Shown here one piece after another: positions 34,829 to 44,223 of a stretch of DNA of 60,545 bases. Each line of letters starts with the position of its first letter. Positions within the stretch are counted from its first letter, which is position 1. A program made the position numbers and the translations under genes. Location: positions 1-60,545 of the forward strand of contig JAISUK010000051.1 in NCBI GenBank assembly GCA_031272075.1. The letters run 5' to 3'. Under the pieces are notes generated by a model that saw only the letters and a list, made by a program, of their open reading frames with translations, was not told the origin of the DNA and made no database searches. This stretch comes from Dysgonamonadaceae bacterium (lineage in GTDB: Bacteria > Bacteroidota > Bacteroidia > Bacteroidales > Azobacteroidaceae).

Positions 34829-35716
34829 TTATTTCACTGTTTTTTGATATTTCCAACGATTATGCGTCCAGAGCCAATAAGCAGGTTGCCGCAAAATCGT
34901 TTGCTCTAACGCACGTATGTATTGTTCGGTGATCTCGTACTCGGCTACCGACTTCGGGTCGTCTGTGATGAGCTGAATATCGGCCTCATAGTATCCGCGT
35001 TTCACTTTTCGCACATCGAGGTAAGCCACCAAAAAACCCGTCTGACGGGCAATCCGTTCCACACCTGTCAGGACGGAAGTCTCCTGATTCAGGAATTGCG
35101 TCCAATAGTGCATATTATTCCCCGACGGTTTCTGGTCCGAAATAAAGCCGATCATCGATTTGACGCCCTCCTTTCTCATTTTCACGATCTCCCGCAGAAC
35201 GGCATTTTTCTCGAAACCCACGGAATGAAACCGGGTTCGGAGTTTTAGGAAGAAGCGGTTGGAGGCTTTATTTTTCAGTGGTCGGTAAACCTGTGCGAAG
35301 CGTGTTTCAGGATCCGATGACCACAAAGTGATGGAAGTCACCCACTCCCAGTTTCCATAATGACCCAGCAACATCAGGCAAGAATTGCCGTTTTGCATCC
35401 GATCTTCAAGCAATTTTATATTATTGAACACAAACCTGCGTTTCATTTCTTCATCCGAGATATGGAGCAGTTTTACAGTTTCAAAGAAGCAGTCGCAGAA
35501 GTGCCGGTAGAACTGTTTTTCTATTGAAACAACGGACTTCAGGTCTGCATCCGGGAATGCGTTCAACAGGTTTCGCCTCGTCAATCTTCTCCTGTAGCGA
35601 ATCAGGTAATACAAAGGATAGAACAACAAATCCGAAAGCAGATATAGCCAATCCAGTGGGAAGAAAGCCAGGAGTCCCAACAGAAAATACATCCCAAAAT
35701 AAACAATGGTGTTCAT
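34829..35716 (-). CDS. Lipid A biosynthesis-type (LpxL/HtrB family) acyltransferase
   Basis: This 295-residue inner-membrane enzyme of the LpxL/LpxM family transfers a secondary acyl chain, most likely onto a lipid A precursor. It has an N-terminal membrane helix (about residues 3-22) and the catalytic H119-x4-E124 in GHYGNWEW, plus the second block ISDQKPS with the family position near residue 197 and WLWTHNRWKY at the C-terminus. The length is typical. It overlaps mtaB by 4 bp (ATGA) and abuts a GT2 gene, supporting an envelope-glycolipid role for the pair, with mtaB a chance partner. Confidence 0.92.
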   Translation of the reverse strand: MNTIVYFGMYFLLGLLAFFPLDWLYLLSDLLFYPLYYLIRYRRRLTRRNLLNAFPDADLKSVVSIEKQFYRHFCDCFFETVKLLHISDEEMKRRFVFNNIKLLEDRMQNGNSCLMLLGHYGNWEWVTSITLWSSDPETRFAQVYRPLKNKASNRFFLKLRTRFHSVGFEKNAVLREIVKMRKEGVKSMIGFISDQKPSGNNMHYWTQFLNQETSVLTGVERIARQTGFLVAYLDVRKVKRGYYEADIQLITDDPKSVAEYEITEQYIRALEQTILRQPAYWLWTHNRWKYQKTVK

Positions 35717-37038
35717 ACGCCTCTCCCTATGATCGTCAAAGCGGTATGATCCGCATTAAAATCGCCCAAAGTTACGGTCATCAACCGGTTTATCATCGTT
35801 TCGTCGTACTCGGCCTCCACTTTCACATAATTTTCGGTAAACCCAAACATTTTTGTCCCTTTGCGGGTATGCTCAAACAGGACCTTTTTCGTTTTACCCT
35901 GCTGCGAGCGGCAGAAACGATCCGACAGTTCGTTGGAAATCGCCATCAGTTGTTTACTGCGCTGCTGTCTGGTCTGTGGATCCACCACCGGTTCTATCGT
36001 CAAGGCATGCGTGCCGGGACGTTCGGAATAGGTAAAAACATGCAATTTTGAAACCGGCAACGCGGCAACAAACGCGCGGGTTTTCTCGAAACAAGTATCA
36101 GTCTCTCCGCGAATACCCGCTATCACGTCGACTCCGATAAAAGCGTCCGGTATCAATGTCTTGATAGTATTGATCTTGGAAGCAAAAAACGAGGTGTCGT
36201 ATTTCCGACGCATCAATCGCAGCACCTCATCGCATCCCGATTGCAAGGGGATATGAAAATGCGGGGCGAACCGTTTGGAAGCAGCGATAAAGTCAATCAT
36301 CTCGTCTGTCAAGAGGTTCGGCTCAATGGAAGAAATGCGAAAGCGGTCGATCGTATCCACCTGATCCAACGAGCGTATCAAGTCGAAGAAACTTTCTCCG
36401 GTTGTTTTCCCGAAATCTCCGATGTTGATGCCTGTCAGCACGATTTCCTTCCCGCCATTGCGTCCGGCTTCGTATGCCATGGCCGTTAGGTCGGCGATGC
36501 TTCCGTTTCTACTTCGCCCGCGTGCATAAGGGATTGTACAATAGGAACAATAATAGTCGCATCCATCCTGAACTTTCAAGAAATGTCGTGTTCGGTCGTT
36601 CATCGAGCACGAAGGCGTGAAAGTTTCCAAGTCTTTTGTGGGAGAGACCACGATCGGGCGGTCGGCTTTGTTCGTCTGTGCAGCGATCAGGTATTCCGGC
36701 AGGTTGGCTTTCTGATCGGTGCCCAGCACCAGGTCTACGCCTTCGATTGCACGAATCTCATCCGGTTTTAACTGAGCGTAACAGCCAACGACGACGACGA
36801 AAGCCTCAGGATGTTGTCGGCAGATCCGACGAATCGCTTGTCGCGACTTTTTATCCGCCAATTCCGTCACCGAACACGTATTGATAATGCAAAAATCCGC
36901 TTTTTCATCCTGTTTCACATTCCGTACCCCTCGTTCAGCCAGTTGTCCGGCAATGGTTGAAGTCTCCGCGAAATTCAATTTACATCCCAACGTAAAATAT
37001 ACGGCATTTTTATTTTCAAAGAAAGAAGTATTTGCCAT
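35713..37038 (-). CDS. mtaB: tRNA N6-threonylcarbamoyladenosine (A37) C2-methylthiotransferase
   Basis: MtaB adds the methylthio group to t6A at position 37 of ANN-decoding tRNAs, using two [4Fe-4S] clusters and SAM. The 441-residue protein has the N-terminal MTTase domain (FTLGCKLNFAE, NTCSVTELADKKSRQ, GCYAQ), the radical-SAM motif CDYYCSYC with TIPYARGRSRN (about residue 155), PLQSGCDEVLRLMRR, and a C-terminal TRAM-like domain. The CKLN form of the first motif and the YARGRSR sequence favour MtaB over MiaB and RimO. It is first in a three-gene operon with its own promoter. Confidence 0.95.
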   Translation of the reverse strand: MANTSFFENKNAVYFTLGCKLNFAETSTIAGQLAERGVRNVKQDEKADFCIINTCSVTELADKKSRQAIRRICRQHPEAFVVVVGCYAQLKPDEIRAIEGVDLVLGTDQKANLPEYLIAAQTNKADRPIVVSPTKDLETFTPSCSMNDRTRHFLKVQDGCDYYCSYCTIPYARGRSRNGSIADLTAMAYEAGRNGGKEIVLTGINIGDFGKTTGESFFDLIRSLDQVDTIDRFRISSIEPNLLTDEMIDFIAASKRFAPHFHIPLQSGCDEVLRLMRRKYDTSFFASKINTIKTLIPDAFIGVDVIAGIRGETDTCFEKTRAFVAALPVSKLHVFTYSERPGTHALTIEPVVDPQTRQQRSKQLMAISNELSDRFCRSQQGKTKKVLFEHTRKGTKMFGFTENYVKVEAEYDETMINRLMTVTLGDFNADHTALTIIGRGV

Positions 37039-37073
37039 CTATATTATAAAGATTTACTCTACAGTTCATATTA

Positions 37074-37081
37074 CAAAGGTA
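37074..37081 (-). promoter_or_regulatory. Candidate -7 box (TACCTTTG) of the mtaB operon
   Basis: On the minus strand TACCTTTG fits TAxxTTTG and lies 35 bp upstream of the mtaB start. A TTTC rather than TTTG sits near the expected -33 position. Confidence 0.5.
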
Positions 37082-37172
37082 GGGAAAATTCTGTTTGTAA
37101 CGAAATATGCCACAAATACAAAAAAAATTGCAAAAAAGTTGTTATATGTTATACAACTAAAAAAAATAGTTG

Positions 37173-37180
37173 TACTTTTG
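37173..37180 (+). promoter_or_regulatory. Candidate -7 box (TACTTTTG) of the small lipoprotein gene, beside AGTTGT repeats
   Basis: TACTTTTG fits TAxxTTTG, 63 bp before the start codon. An imperfect palindrome (AGTTGT near 37138 and ACAACT near 37154) and a third AGTTGT just before the box could be a regulator site. This is visual only. Confidence 0.4.
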
Positions 37181-37243
37181 TGGATTCTTTCTAAGGAAAG
37201 AACCAGTTAATGACAAAATTAAACCGTTTAATGAATTAAAAAA

Positions 37244-37426
37244 ATGAAAAAGTTAGTATTGTTCGCTGCTATTTGCGCGACAGTTGCTTTGACAGCTTGT
37301 AACAAAAAACAGGCAGCACCTGCCACTGATGATGCTGTAACAGAAGAAAAGACCGAAGTTGTTGCCGACTCCACGTTGACGACTCCTGCCGATTCTACTG
37401 CTGTTGATTCTACTGCCGTTCAATAA
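37244..37426 (+). CDS. Small acidic lipoprotein
   Basis: This 60-residue lipoprotein precursor has a clear signal with lipobox (VALTAC, Cys at residue 19), giving a mature peptide of about 42 residues. The mature part starts NKKQAAP and is low-complexity, rich in Thr, Asp, Ala and Val with repeated ADST/VDST units. It is probably a disordered envelope peptide, like the short lipoproteins many Bacteroidetes encode. It is monocistronic, between a promoter and a strong terminator, which suggests high expression. The function is unknown. Confidence 0.82.
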   Translation: MKKLVLFAAICATVALTACNKKQAAPATDDAVTEEKTEVVADSTLTTPADSTAVDSTAVQ

Positions 37427-37451
37427 AGCGCTGTTTGAAAGGAAAACTAAG

Positions 37452-37476
37452 GCTGCCCACACGGGCAGCTTTTTTT
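37452..37476 (+). terminator. Intrinsic terminator after the small lipoprotein gene
   Basis: GCTGCCC (37452-37458) pairs with GGGCAGC (37463-37469) across a 4-nt loop, followed at once by seven T residues. A textbook rho-independent terminator, 25 bp after the stop codon. Confidence 0.92.
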
Positions 37477-37507
37477 ATTCTTACATTTTTAATATTTTTA
37501 ATACCTC

Positions 37508-40189
37508 ATGACAACACGAATTTTGTTCACCTTGTTGCTATTATCTTTGATTTCGGTCAGTTGCAAAACAGATGAAGTTGCAATTGCTTTGCCTCAAGGA
37601 GCGCCGTATACCCTCAGGTCGGCGGCAGAAGACCTTCAGAAAGGGTTGGCTAAGATTTTCCCCGATGATCGGTTTACGGTGAAAGAAGGCTTCAGTCCTA
37701 CAAATACAACGCGCTGTATATCAATCTTTATTGAAGACAGTGCCACTCAAGAGTCTTTCCATATCGGGAAAACCGATTCGGGAGTCCTTCGTATTGCGGG
37801 CGCCGACGCGCTTGGCGCAGCGTATGGCGTTTATGCGCTGCTAGAATACTATGGTTGCGGTTTTTACATGACCTACGATGCCTATCCTACGCCCGAAAAG
37901 GGCAAGTGGCGGCTACCGGAAAGCGATATAGCCGACCGTCCGCTGTGCCGTGAGCGATACAGTTTCAACTGGCATAATTTCCTTACGGGGTGTTCGAGTT
38001 GGAATCTCGAAGACTGGAAATTGTGGATAGATCAGAACCGCAAGATGCGTTACAATGTCGTCATGGTACACGCGTACGGCAATAATCCGATGTTCACGTT
38101 CGAGTTCAACGGCGTTCAGAAGCCTGTGGGATGGCTGGCGAGCACCGACAGGGGGCGCGATTGGGGCACGCAGCAAGTGAATGATGTACGCCGTATGGTT
38201 GGCGGGAAGTCCTTCGACAGCCCTGTTTTCGGTGCAACGCCCACGCTGTTGCCGCCCGAACAGCAAGCCGAAGCGGTGCAGACGATGATGCAGGAAGTGT
38301 TTCGATATGCCCACGCGCAAGGGATGAAGATAGCGTTTCAGTTGGATGTCGACACCGACCAGGCCATTTCGCCGGAGGCCGTAGCAACGTTGCCTGACAG
38401 TGCAAAAATCAAAGTGGGAGACGTTATACGCCCCAACCCTGACACGCCCGAAGGCAGAGCGTATTATAAAGCCGTTTTCGAAGCATTGTTTCGTTTATAT
38501 CCCGAAATAGACAACATTGTGATATGCACGCGTGTAAGTCCTGTGCCGAGTGGAAAATGGGATGCGGAAATTTTTTCCGAAGCATGGAAAAAAGAATACC
38601 GCGAACTATTAAATGGCGACTTCAGCACGCCTCCTGATCCAAAAATACTTGCGGCCTATTTTTGGGTAGGGAAAGTCATTGACGCATTTCAGGCGATTGC
38701 CCGCGAGAGTGCACATAAGGACGTCAGTTTTTCGCAAGCATCTTGGTATTTCGATCAGTGGCTCGAATATGCGCACGTCTGTAGCCCAAAAGACGTACTG
38801 TTTTTACCGCTTGATTATGATGTGGTTCACTTCAAGCCTGAATTTGATACACCTGAGGGCGTCAGCTTATTGAAGAAAATAACCTCTTCCGGTCGCCGAC
38901 TTGCGCCTATCCTCTGGTCGCATCACGACGACGGGCACTATCTCGGACGCACGTATACCCCTTACAATTCCTTTGCTTCGCGACTCGAAGAAGCGGGATG
39001 CGATTCTTACGGCATCATCCACTGGCTGTTGCGTCCGCACGGACTGTTTTTCAAGTCGCACGCTGTACAGACCTGGCAGACGACCAAAAATCAGTCTTTG
39101 GAAGAGACCTGTCGCACGATGGCGCGTACACTCTTCGGTGTAGAGAACGAGGCGGCGGGAGGCGCCTATCTGTTGGACTGGGTGACTACTGCACCGATTT
39201 ATGGACGCGAGACGAGCGACATCCTATTTGACCGATGGGCTGCGGATTCACATTTGAATGACAGCAAGTTAGACACCATCCGCGAAGACACGAAACGCCG
39301 CAAAGCGCTGCTTGCCACCGTCAAACCGTCGGCAGGAATGTCGGAAGCTTCGAAACATCTGGCGTATTGGCAAGGGCTAGAGGATTTCAACTTAAGTCTG
39401 TTGAGCAACGAGACCGCCCTGCGCAACTCGCTACAAGCGCTCAAAAAGGGCGACGTCGCCAAATCACGCGAAGATATCGGCAAGACTGCTCCTGCAGCCT
39501 CCATTGAGGCTTACAAGAAGTTTGCATCCAACTTGAAGTTACTCAGGGGCGATCTCGGCGTCATCACACGTTTGAATTTGGTGTGGCTGCCTGCCTTTGT
39601 CGGTCAGAATCAGACGTTAGGAATCGACGATTATCGCATCAACTTCGCCCAGACGGTGCATGAGCCGCTAGCGCAGGGCGCGGGAACACGGTCGCTGTTT
39701 ATCGATGTTGCCGGCAAACTCTGGCTCGTTCAGGGCGAGAAAGAGCTTCACGGCGAAGCATGGACGTTTGGCGGCAAAATGAAGACAGCGGGGCTGAGCG
39801 CTTCGGAAAAGGAGATTGCACAAACCGGTCTGACCTGGCGGCAGGATACAGTAAAAATCGATATTGTGCCCGTGATGCTGTCGTACTTTGCCGACAAGAA
39901 AGCCTTTGCGCAGTTGCCGGTGAAGGGCAAACTGCGGCTCATTGTATCCGACCCGACGCTCAAGACGGTTGGGGAAAGCGAGTTTGACGTGCTGCTATGT
40001 TCCGGCGACAAACAGACTCTTTTGGGAACAGTGCAACCCACGCCGGGCGTCGCCGAAGCCTTTGAGTTTGACGTTGACGCCCCGCAACAGGTGGTCATCG
40101 CCCTCGTCTCCAGAAAGGGACGCGCCTCGCTTTCCGGAGTGAGGCTCATACAATCCGCTTCATCAATATCCGGTGCCGGTCATATCTAA
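37508..40189 (+). CDS. Glycoside-hydrolase-like lipoprotein (alpha-glucuronidase-type N-terminal domain)
   Basis: This 893-residue lipoprotein (lipobox SVSC, Cys19) has an N-terminal domain of about 100 residues like the helper domain of GH20, GH67 and GH115 enzymes (LRSAAEDLQKGL, ALGAAYGVYALLEYYGCGFY), then a probable TIM-barrel region (about 140-520; WHNFLTGCSSWN, YNVVMVHAYGN, DNIVICTRVSP, WSHHDDGHYLGR) and a C-terminal helical plus beta region. The layout fits uncharacterised Bacteroidetes enzymes acting on glucuronate-bearing or similar side chains, but I cannot name a CAZy family or the catalytic acids. Its 3' end overlaps the convergent PKD-like gene by 27 bp, next to the third SusCD locus, which may be its functional partner. 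Confidence 0.7.
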   Translation: MTTRILFTLLLLSLISVSCKTDEVAIALPQGAPYTLRSAAEDLQKGLAKIFPDDRFTVKEGFSPTNTTRCISIFIEDSATQESFHIGKTDSGVLRIAGADALGAAYGVYALLEYYGCGFYMTYDAYPTPEKGKWRLPESDIADRPLCRERYSFNWHNFLTGCSSWNLEDWKLWIDQNRKMRYNVVMVHAYGNNPMFTFEFNGVQKPVGWLASTDRGRDWGTQQVNDVRRMVGGKSFDSPVFGATPTLLPPEQQAEAVQTMMQEVFRYAHAQGMKIAFQLDVDTDQAISPEAVATLPDSAKIKVGDVIRPNPDTPEGRAYYKAVFEALFRLYPEIDNIVICTRVSPVPSGKWDAEIFSEAWKKEYRELLNGDFSTPPDPKILAAYFWVGKVIDAFQAIARESAHKDVSFSQASWYFDQWLEYAHVCSPKDVLFLPLDYDVVHFKPEFDTPEGVSLLKKITSSGRRLAPILWSHHDDGHYLGRTYTPYNSFASRLEEAGCDSYGIIHWLLRPHGLFFKSHAVQTWQTTKNQSLEETCRTMARTLFGVENEAAGGAYLLDWVTTAPIYGRETSDILFDRWAADSHLNDSKLDTIREDTKRRKALLATVKPSAGMSEASKHLAYWQGLEDFNLSLLSNETALRNSLQALKKGDVAKSREDIGKTAPAASIEAYKKFASNLKLLRGDLGVITRLNLVWLPAFVGQNQTLGIDDYRINFAQTVHEPLAQGAGTRSLFIDVAGKLWLVQGEKELHGEAWTFGGKMKTAGLSASEKEIAQTGLTWRQDTVKIDIVPVMLSYFADKKAFAQLPVKGKLRLIVSDPTLKTVGESEFDVLLCSGDKQTLLGTVQPTPGVAEAFEFDVDAPQQVVIALVSRKGRASLSGVRLIQSASSISGAGHI

Positions 40190-41845
40190 AATTTTCCCGA
40201 ATCCGGTGTAAATTTTGGCTTGTGAAGCATCGAGCGTGCCGGCTGCCGCCTGCGTGATGGGAATCACATACACCTTGCCTTCGTTAGCGCTCGTCTGTGT
40301 GGCCACCATCACGGAATTATTGCTCAACGGTAGTTCGGGAACCGTGGCATACGAGCCGAGAATTGCTCCCAGATCATGCAGGTAAATGCCCTGTTGATAC
40401 ATTTTGGCCTTCACTACGGTTTCTCCTCCGGAGGGTGCAAATTTGGCGGTTGTGGCTACAGTAGCAGTCGTTCCGGCGCCGTAGTTGATGGCATAAATCC
40501 CTTCGGATGTAGCGACATAGAGCACCAGGTTCTTGTTGGAAAAGAATACGGATATCGCTTTGTCGAGCAGCGTTTTTCCTTCGGCAGGGATGGCGTATTT
40601 GCTTTTTGCCGCCGCCGGCTGTTCGGGTGTAATGACCGTCCACCCCGACCAGTTGTCTGGATCGAGGTAATAACCATCTTCCGACACATAAGTGCTCAGG
40701 GTGTAGATGCTGTAATTGCCGGAAGCATTGTCTTTCAGCAGGAAGACGACTTGCGTAGCATCTTCAAAGACCACGCCGGCCACCGCAGTCTGTCCCGGCA
40801 AATTGTTCGGATCGAAATTCATGCTGGCGGCAAACGTTTGTACCTGCGTGTACGTGCCCATTCCACTGAGGGTAATGAACTGTCCCTTTTCGTCGTCATA
40901 AAAATTAGCATGATTGTTGGAATACGAGACCAGGTAATTGGCACTGTAGCTCGTATTCGGACTATTGGCCACCACATTGTTGCTGACACGATAGGATTTC
41001 AGACTGTTTGTCGGACTGTTGAAGCGGTTGGCATTGGTTGGCGTCACCGAATAAATACTGTTGTTGGTCAGCGCATAGATATCCTGATAGCTTTTGAATA
41101 TCGAATAAACCTGCATTCCTGCCGCTTGATCCACGAACAGCGATTCGTCGGACATACGACCGTTGACGCTGTAATCCACGCATTTGAAGCGCACACAGTC
41201 GCCCCGGTCGGTCAATGCCCATACCTGGTTGGTATGTGTGCTGCTCATTGATCCCTGCAACTGGTAAACCAGTGTTTGGATTAAACCGTCGTAAGGAGCG
41301 CCGGTCGCTGTTGTCAGCATATTGCGGAAGATGTGTTCCTCTTTGCTGTAATTCACAGTGAAACTCGAATTATTGATGAGTGTCAGGTCGGAAGTCTGCC
41401 CGTCCTGTGTGTCACAGATCAGTAAGCCGTCGAGGAATGAGCTTTGCACATACACTTTCCAAGCGTAGATGTATTTCAGATCGTCGTGGGCAGTATCGGT
41501 GATCGTCAGTTTGAGTGTATAGGGCGCCGAAGCGATGGGGCGATCCATGATCCAGTTCAATTCCTGTTCAGTGCTAATGATCTCATATTCGTTGTTGGTG
41601 GATCCATAAGTTTCTGTCAGCGCCCACTCGTATGTCAGCGCATCGACAGCGGTTCCTTCGGCCAACTGCAAGGAAGGAGCAACCTTCAGGGTTTCCTGGA
41701 AACCGATATAAAGTTCCGTCTGGTTGCCGTCGAATCCGACATTTCCGATATTTTCGGTGGCCAGGGTGCTATTGTCGTCGTAGCACGATGTCTGACACAG
41801 CAATGCTGTCAGACTACCCAAAAAGAGATAAGTTATTTTTTTCAT
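40163..41845 (-). CDS. PKD-like family surface lipoprotein
   Basis: This 560-residue lipoprotein has a signal with lipobox (LCQTSC, Cys about residue 21). The N-terminal 120 residues resemble the PKD-like domain of the SusCD-associated lipoprotein family (ALTYEWALTET, YTLKLTITDTAHDDLKY). The rest is repeated beta-sheet with many Asn, Ser and Tyr residues, suggesting a propeller-like substrate-binding surface. It is last in the susC-susD-DUF4843-PKD order, 16 bp after DUF4843. This four-gene order is common in Bacteroidales. The ligand is unknown. Confidence 0.85.
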   Translation of the reverse strand: MKKITYLFLGSLTALLCQTSCYDDNSTLATENIGNVGFDGNQTELYIGFQETLKVAPSLQLAEGTAVDALTYEWALTETYGSTNNEYEIISTEQELNWIMDRPIASAPYTLKLTITDTAHDDLKYIYAWKVYVQSSFLDGLLICDTQDGQTSDLTLINNSSFTVNYSKEEHIFRNMLTTATGAPYDGLIQTLVYQLQGSMSSTHTNQVWALTDRGDCVRFKCVDYSVNGRMSDESLFVDQAAGMQVYSIFKSYQDIYALTNNSIYSVTPTNANRFNSPTNSLKSYRVSNNVVANSPNTSYSANYLVSYSNNHANFYDDEKGQFITLSGMGTYTQVQTFAASMNFDPNNLPGQTAVAGVVFEDATQVVFLLKDNASGNYSIYTLSTYVSEDGYYLDPDNWSGWTVITPEQPAAAKSKYAIPAEGKTLLDKAISVFFSNKNLVLYVATSEGIYAINYGAGTTATVATTAKFAPSGGETVVKAKMYQQGIYLHDLGAILGSYATVPELPLSNNSVMVATQTSANEGKVYVIPITQAAAGTLDASQAKIYTGFGKILDMTGTGY

Positions 41846-41861
41846 TTTTGTAACTGTTAAA

Positions 41862-42701
41862 TTAATATGTACGCGCTTCGATGGGTTGTCCGATTAATCC
41901 ACCGGCATCATGACGCAAGGGTTCGTGCGTCAGATTGTAGTTCGCGATGTATTTCCCCAGATTAGCCGCATAGCTGGCGTAAGTAAGTTCAGCATACACA
42001 ATCCGATAGTCCGGCAAGTACGGATACAGGAAATAAGAAGCCGTGTAAGGATATTCGGGGTGTGCCGCCGGGTCATTCCAGTCGTTCCAGCCAAAAGCCG
42101 CCACTATCAGTTTCAAAGCCGCAGGACTGTAATTGGCTTTACTGGTAGAGGTGAAAGCGAGTGTACTTTTAATCAACATATTGTAAGTCCGGACAACATT
42201 GTTGTTGGAAGGTTCCGGGATGGTGTTGTTCCACGACAGGGAGGCTTTCAGGTAGGCTGCAGGCCCTGCCTCCAGGTCGGGAGAAGTTCCCAGTCGCAGC
42301 ACCAGCGTGTAGGTTTCCTCGTCGGTAGGGTTGTAAATTTTCACCCTGACTTGCCCTGTCAGGCTGTCGGCAGGAATTGTCGCGTCGAGAATTTCATACA
42401 AGTTTGCCGGAGCGGTACTCAATTCCGCATCGACGACACAAGCCACCGTCCGATCCTTGTCCGTCTTATTTCCAACCAATCCCAGCGGGATGCTGAAGAT
42501 GGTGTACTCATCCAGCGGCGCTTCGCAAAACGAATAACTTTTATACAGCGTAGCTGTGGTGGCGTCGTATCCGTATCTGCTGTTGTTTTCGAAACGCACC
42601 GCATCTCGGGCGCTGTCGTAGTAAGGAATTTCTTCCTTGCTGCAACCTGATATCATCCAGGTTAGCAGCGATACAAGTATGATTTGATTTAATTTTTTCA
42701 T
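41862..42701 (-). CDS. DUF4843-type SusCD-associated lipoprotein
   Basis: This 279-residue protein has a lipobox (MISGC, Cys about residue 20). The region YYDSARDAVRFENNSRYGY and the following beta-rich domain match DUF4843 proteins from SusCD loci as I remember them. I moved the start to MKKLNQIIL (42701), because the longer in-frame reading from 42782 overlaps susD and lacks a signal at its start. It sits 19 bp after susD and 16 bp before the PKD-like gene. A surface accessory binding role is presumed. Confidence 0.82.
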   Translation of the reverse strand: MKKLNQIILVSLLTWMISGCSKEEIPYYDSARDAVRFENNSRYGYDATTATLYKSYSFCEAPLDEYTIFSIPLGLVGNKTDKDRTVACVVDAELSTAPANLYEILDATIPADSLTGQVRVKIYNPTDEETYTLVLRLGTSPDLEAGPAAYLKASLSWNNTIPEPSNNNVVRTYNMLIKSTLAFTSTSKANYSPAALKLIVAAFGWNDWNDPAAHPEYPYTASYFLYPYLPDYRIVYAELTYASYAANLGKYIANYNLTHEPLRHDAGGLIGQPIEARTY

Positions 42702-42720
42702 TGTTTTTTTCTTTTGAGGG

Positions 42721-44211
42721 TTATTGAATTCTTCCCGATTGTAATTCAAAGGCCGGATAAGGCCAAACATATTGCGCATCACTCATGGGCTCCGTCAGGC
42801 GGGGAATGGCGGTAGCGCCTGTACGCTTGTAATAGTAGAACATAACGCCTTCAGACAGGAACTCTTTACCGTATTCTTTCTTGATTTCAGTCAATATTTG
42901 GGTGGCGTCAAGTCCGGTCAGCGCGGTGTATAATCCCCGTTTTTCACGCACGGTATTGAGACGCTGCAGCGCCAGCGCAAGATTGGGCGAAGATTTCAGG
43001 GCATAACATTCTGCGGCGATGTAGTAAAGTTCCGGCAAGCGGATCATCGAAACGCAATCTTTGTAACCGGTGCCCAGGCTGCCTTGCCATACTTTCAGCG
43101 GGACGTATCCTTGGTTGGTTGTTCCGGTATTCAACATCATTCCTGTGGTGAGTCGAATGTCGGTAGCTGCATTTTCATACAGGGCGAGGGCGTCGTCAGG
43201 ATCCAGGTAAAATACCTGTGATTCCGTTTCATGGTAGCTGGGCTTGATGTAGTCAACGATGCGCGAAGCCATGTCCGACACATTCAATCCGAACACGTTT
43301 TCGACGCTCATCGAAGTCCGGGCGGCGTTCAGCGATTCCGGCGTCAAGAAATAGCAGTAAGTATACATCTCGTCTTGACGAAGGCCGTTACCGACGGCAG
43401 CGATCACTTCTTCGGCAGCTTCGAGTGCTTTTTCAAGGTTTTCGCTGCCTCCCTGCCACAGATAGACGCGTGCCTGCAAGGCTCGCACTGCATAATAGTT
43501 CATCCGAAGCGTGCGGTCGTTGAAAAATCCTTCTTCATTGCAAGTTTCATAAAACGAAGCGTCATGCAGTCCCGTAATGGGATCGTAGTCTTTCAACAGC
43601 ACAGAAGCCTCAGTCAAATCTTTCAATATAAGCTGAATCACTTCCGCTCCGGTGGATTGCGGCGTCATTTCTTTTGTCAAGGTTGTCACGTAGGGAATCG
43701 TCAGTTTGCCGTTCAGTTCCGCAGTTCGATTCGCCCAATTTCCGTAACCGTAGAGTCGGAGCAGATCGAAATGCATCCAGGCGCGAAGCGCGAGCAATTC
43801 GCCTTTGATGATGTGGTAATTGATCTCATCGAGCGTAGCGTTGTCGATATTTTTCAGTGCTTCGTTGGCGTTGGCGATCACATTGTAGCCCTTATTCCAA
43901 CAGCCTTCGATCGAAGGGACCACCCTGGAGTGCGCATAAAGATGATTTTGAAAATAGACAGGAAGTCCGGTTTCAATTAGCCTGAACTGATGCGCGATGA
44001 TTTCGGTAGCAAACCACGACAGGTTTGTTCCGTAGAGTGCGTCGTCGGTCATTGCAATATAACAGCCGATAAGTGATTGCTGGAATCCTGTCACTGAACT
44101 ATAATGGTCATCTTCGCGGATTTCAGAATCGGAGGTAACGTTAAACCAGTCTTCGCAGGACGTGCAAACAAGGCCGGCCAAACAGAGTAAAGTATATAAT
44201 ATCTTTTTCAT
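42721..44211 (-). CDS. SusD/RagB-family lipoprotein
   Basis: This 496-residue substrate-binding lipoprotein is the partner of the SusC gene 12 bp upstream. The lipobox is VCTSC (Cys about residue 19), followed by EDWFNVTSDSEI, a typical SusD N-terminus. TPR helices (KGELLALRAWMHFDLLRLYGYG) and the C-terminal part (RLPELYYIAAECYA, LQRLNTVREKRGLY, KEFLSEGVMFYYYKR) are normal. Third SusD of the window. Confidence 0.94.
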   Translation of the reverse strand: MKKILYTLLCLAGLVCTSCEDWFNVTSDSEIREDDHYSSVTGFQQSLIGCYIAMTDDALYGTNLSWFATEIIAHQFRLIETGLPVYFQNHLYAHSRVVPSIEGCWNKGYNVIANANEALKNIDNATLDEINYHIIKGELLALRAWMHFDLLRLYGYGNWANRTAELNGKLTIPYVTTLTKEMTPQSTGAEVIQLILKDLTEASVLLKDYDPITGLHDASFYETCNEEGFFNDRTLRMNYYAVRALQARVYLWQGGSENLEKALEAAEEVIAAVGNGLRQDEMYTYCYFLTPESLNAARTSMSVENVFGLNVSDMASRIVDYIKPSYHETESQVFYLDPDDALALYENAATDIRLTTGMMLNTGTTNQGYVPLKVWQGSLGTGYKDCVSMIRLPELYYIAAECYALKSSPNLALALQRLNTVREKRGLYTALTGLDATQILTEIKKEYGKEFLSEGVMFYYYKRTGATAIPRLTEPMSDAQYVWPYPAFELQSGRIQ

Positions 44212-44223
44212 AACTGCAGGATA

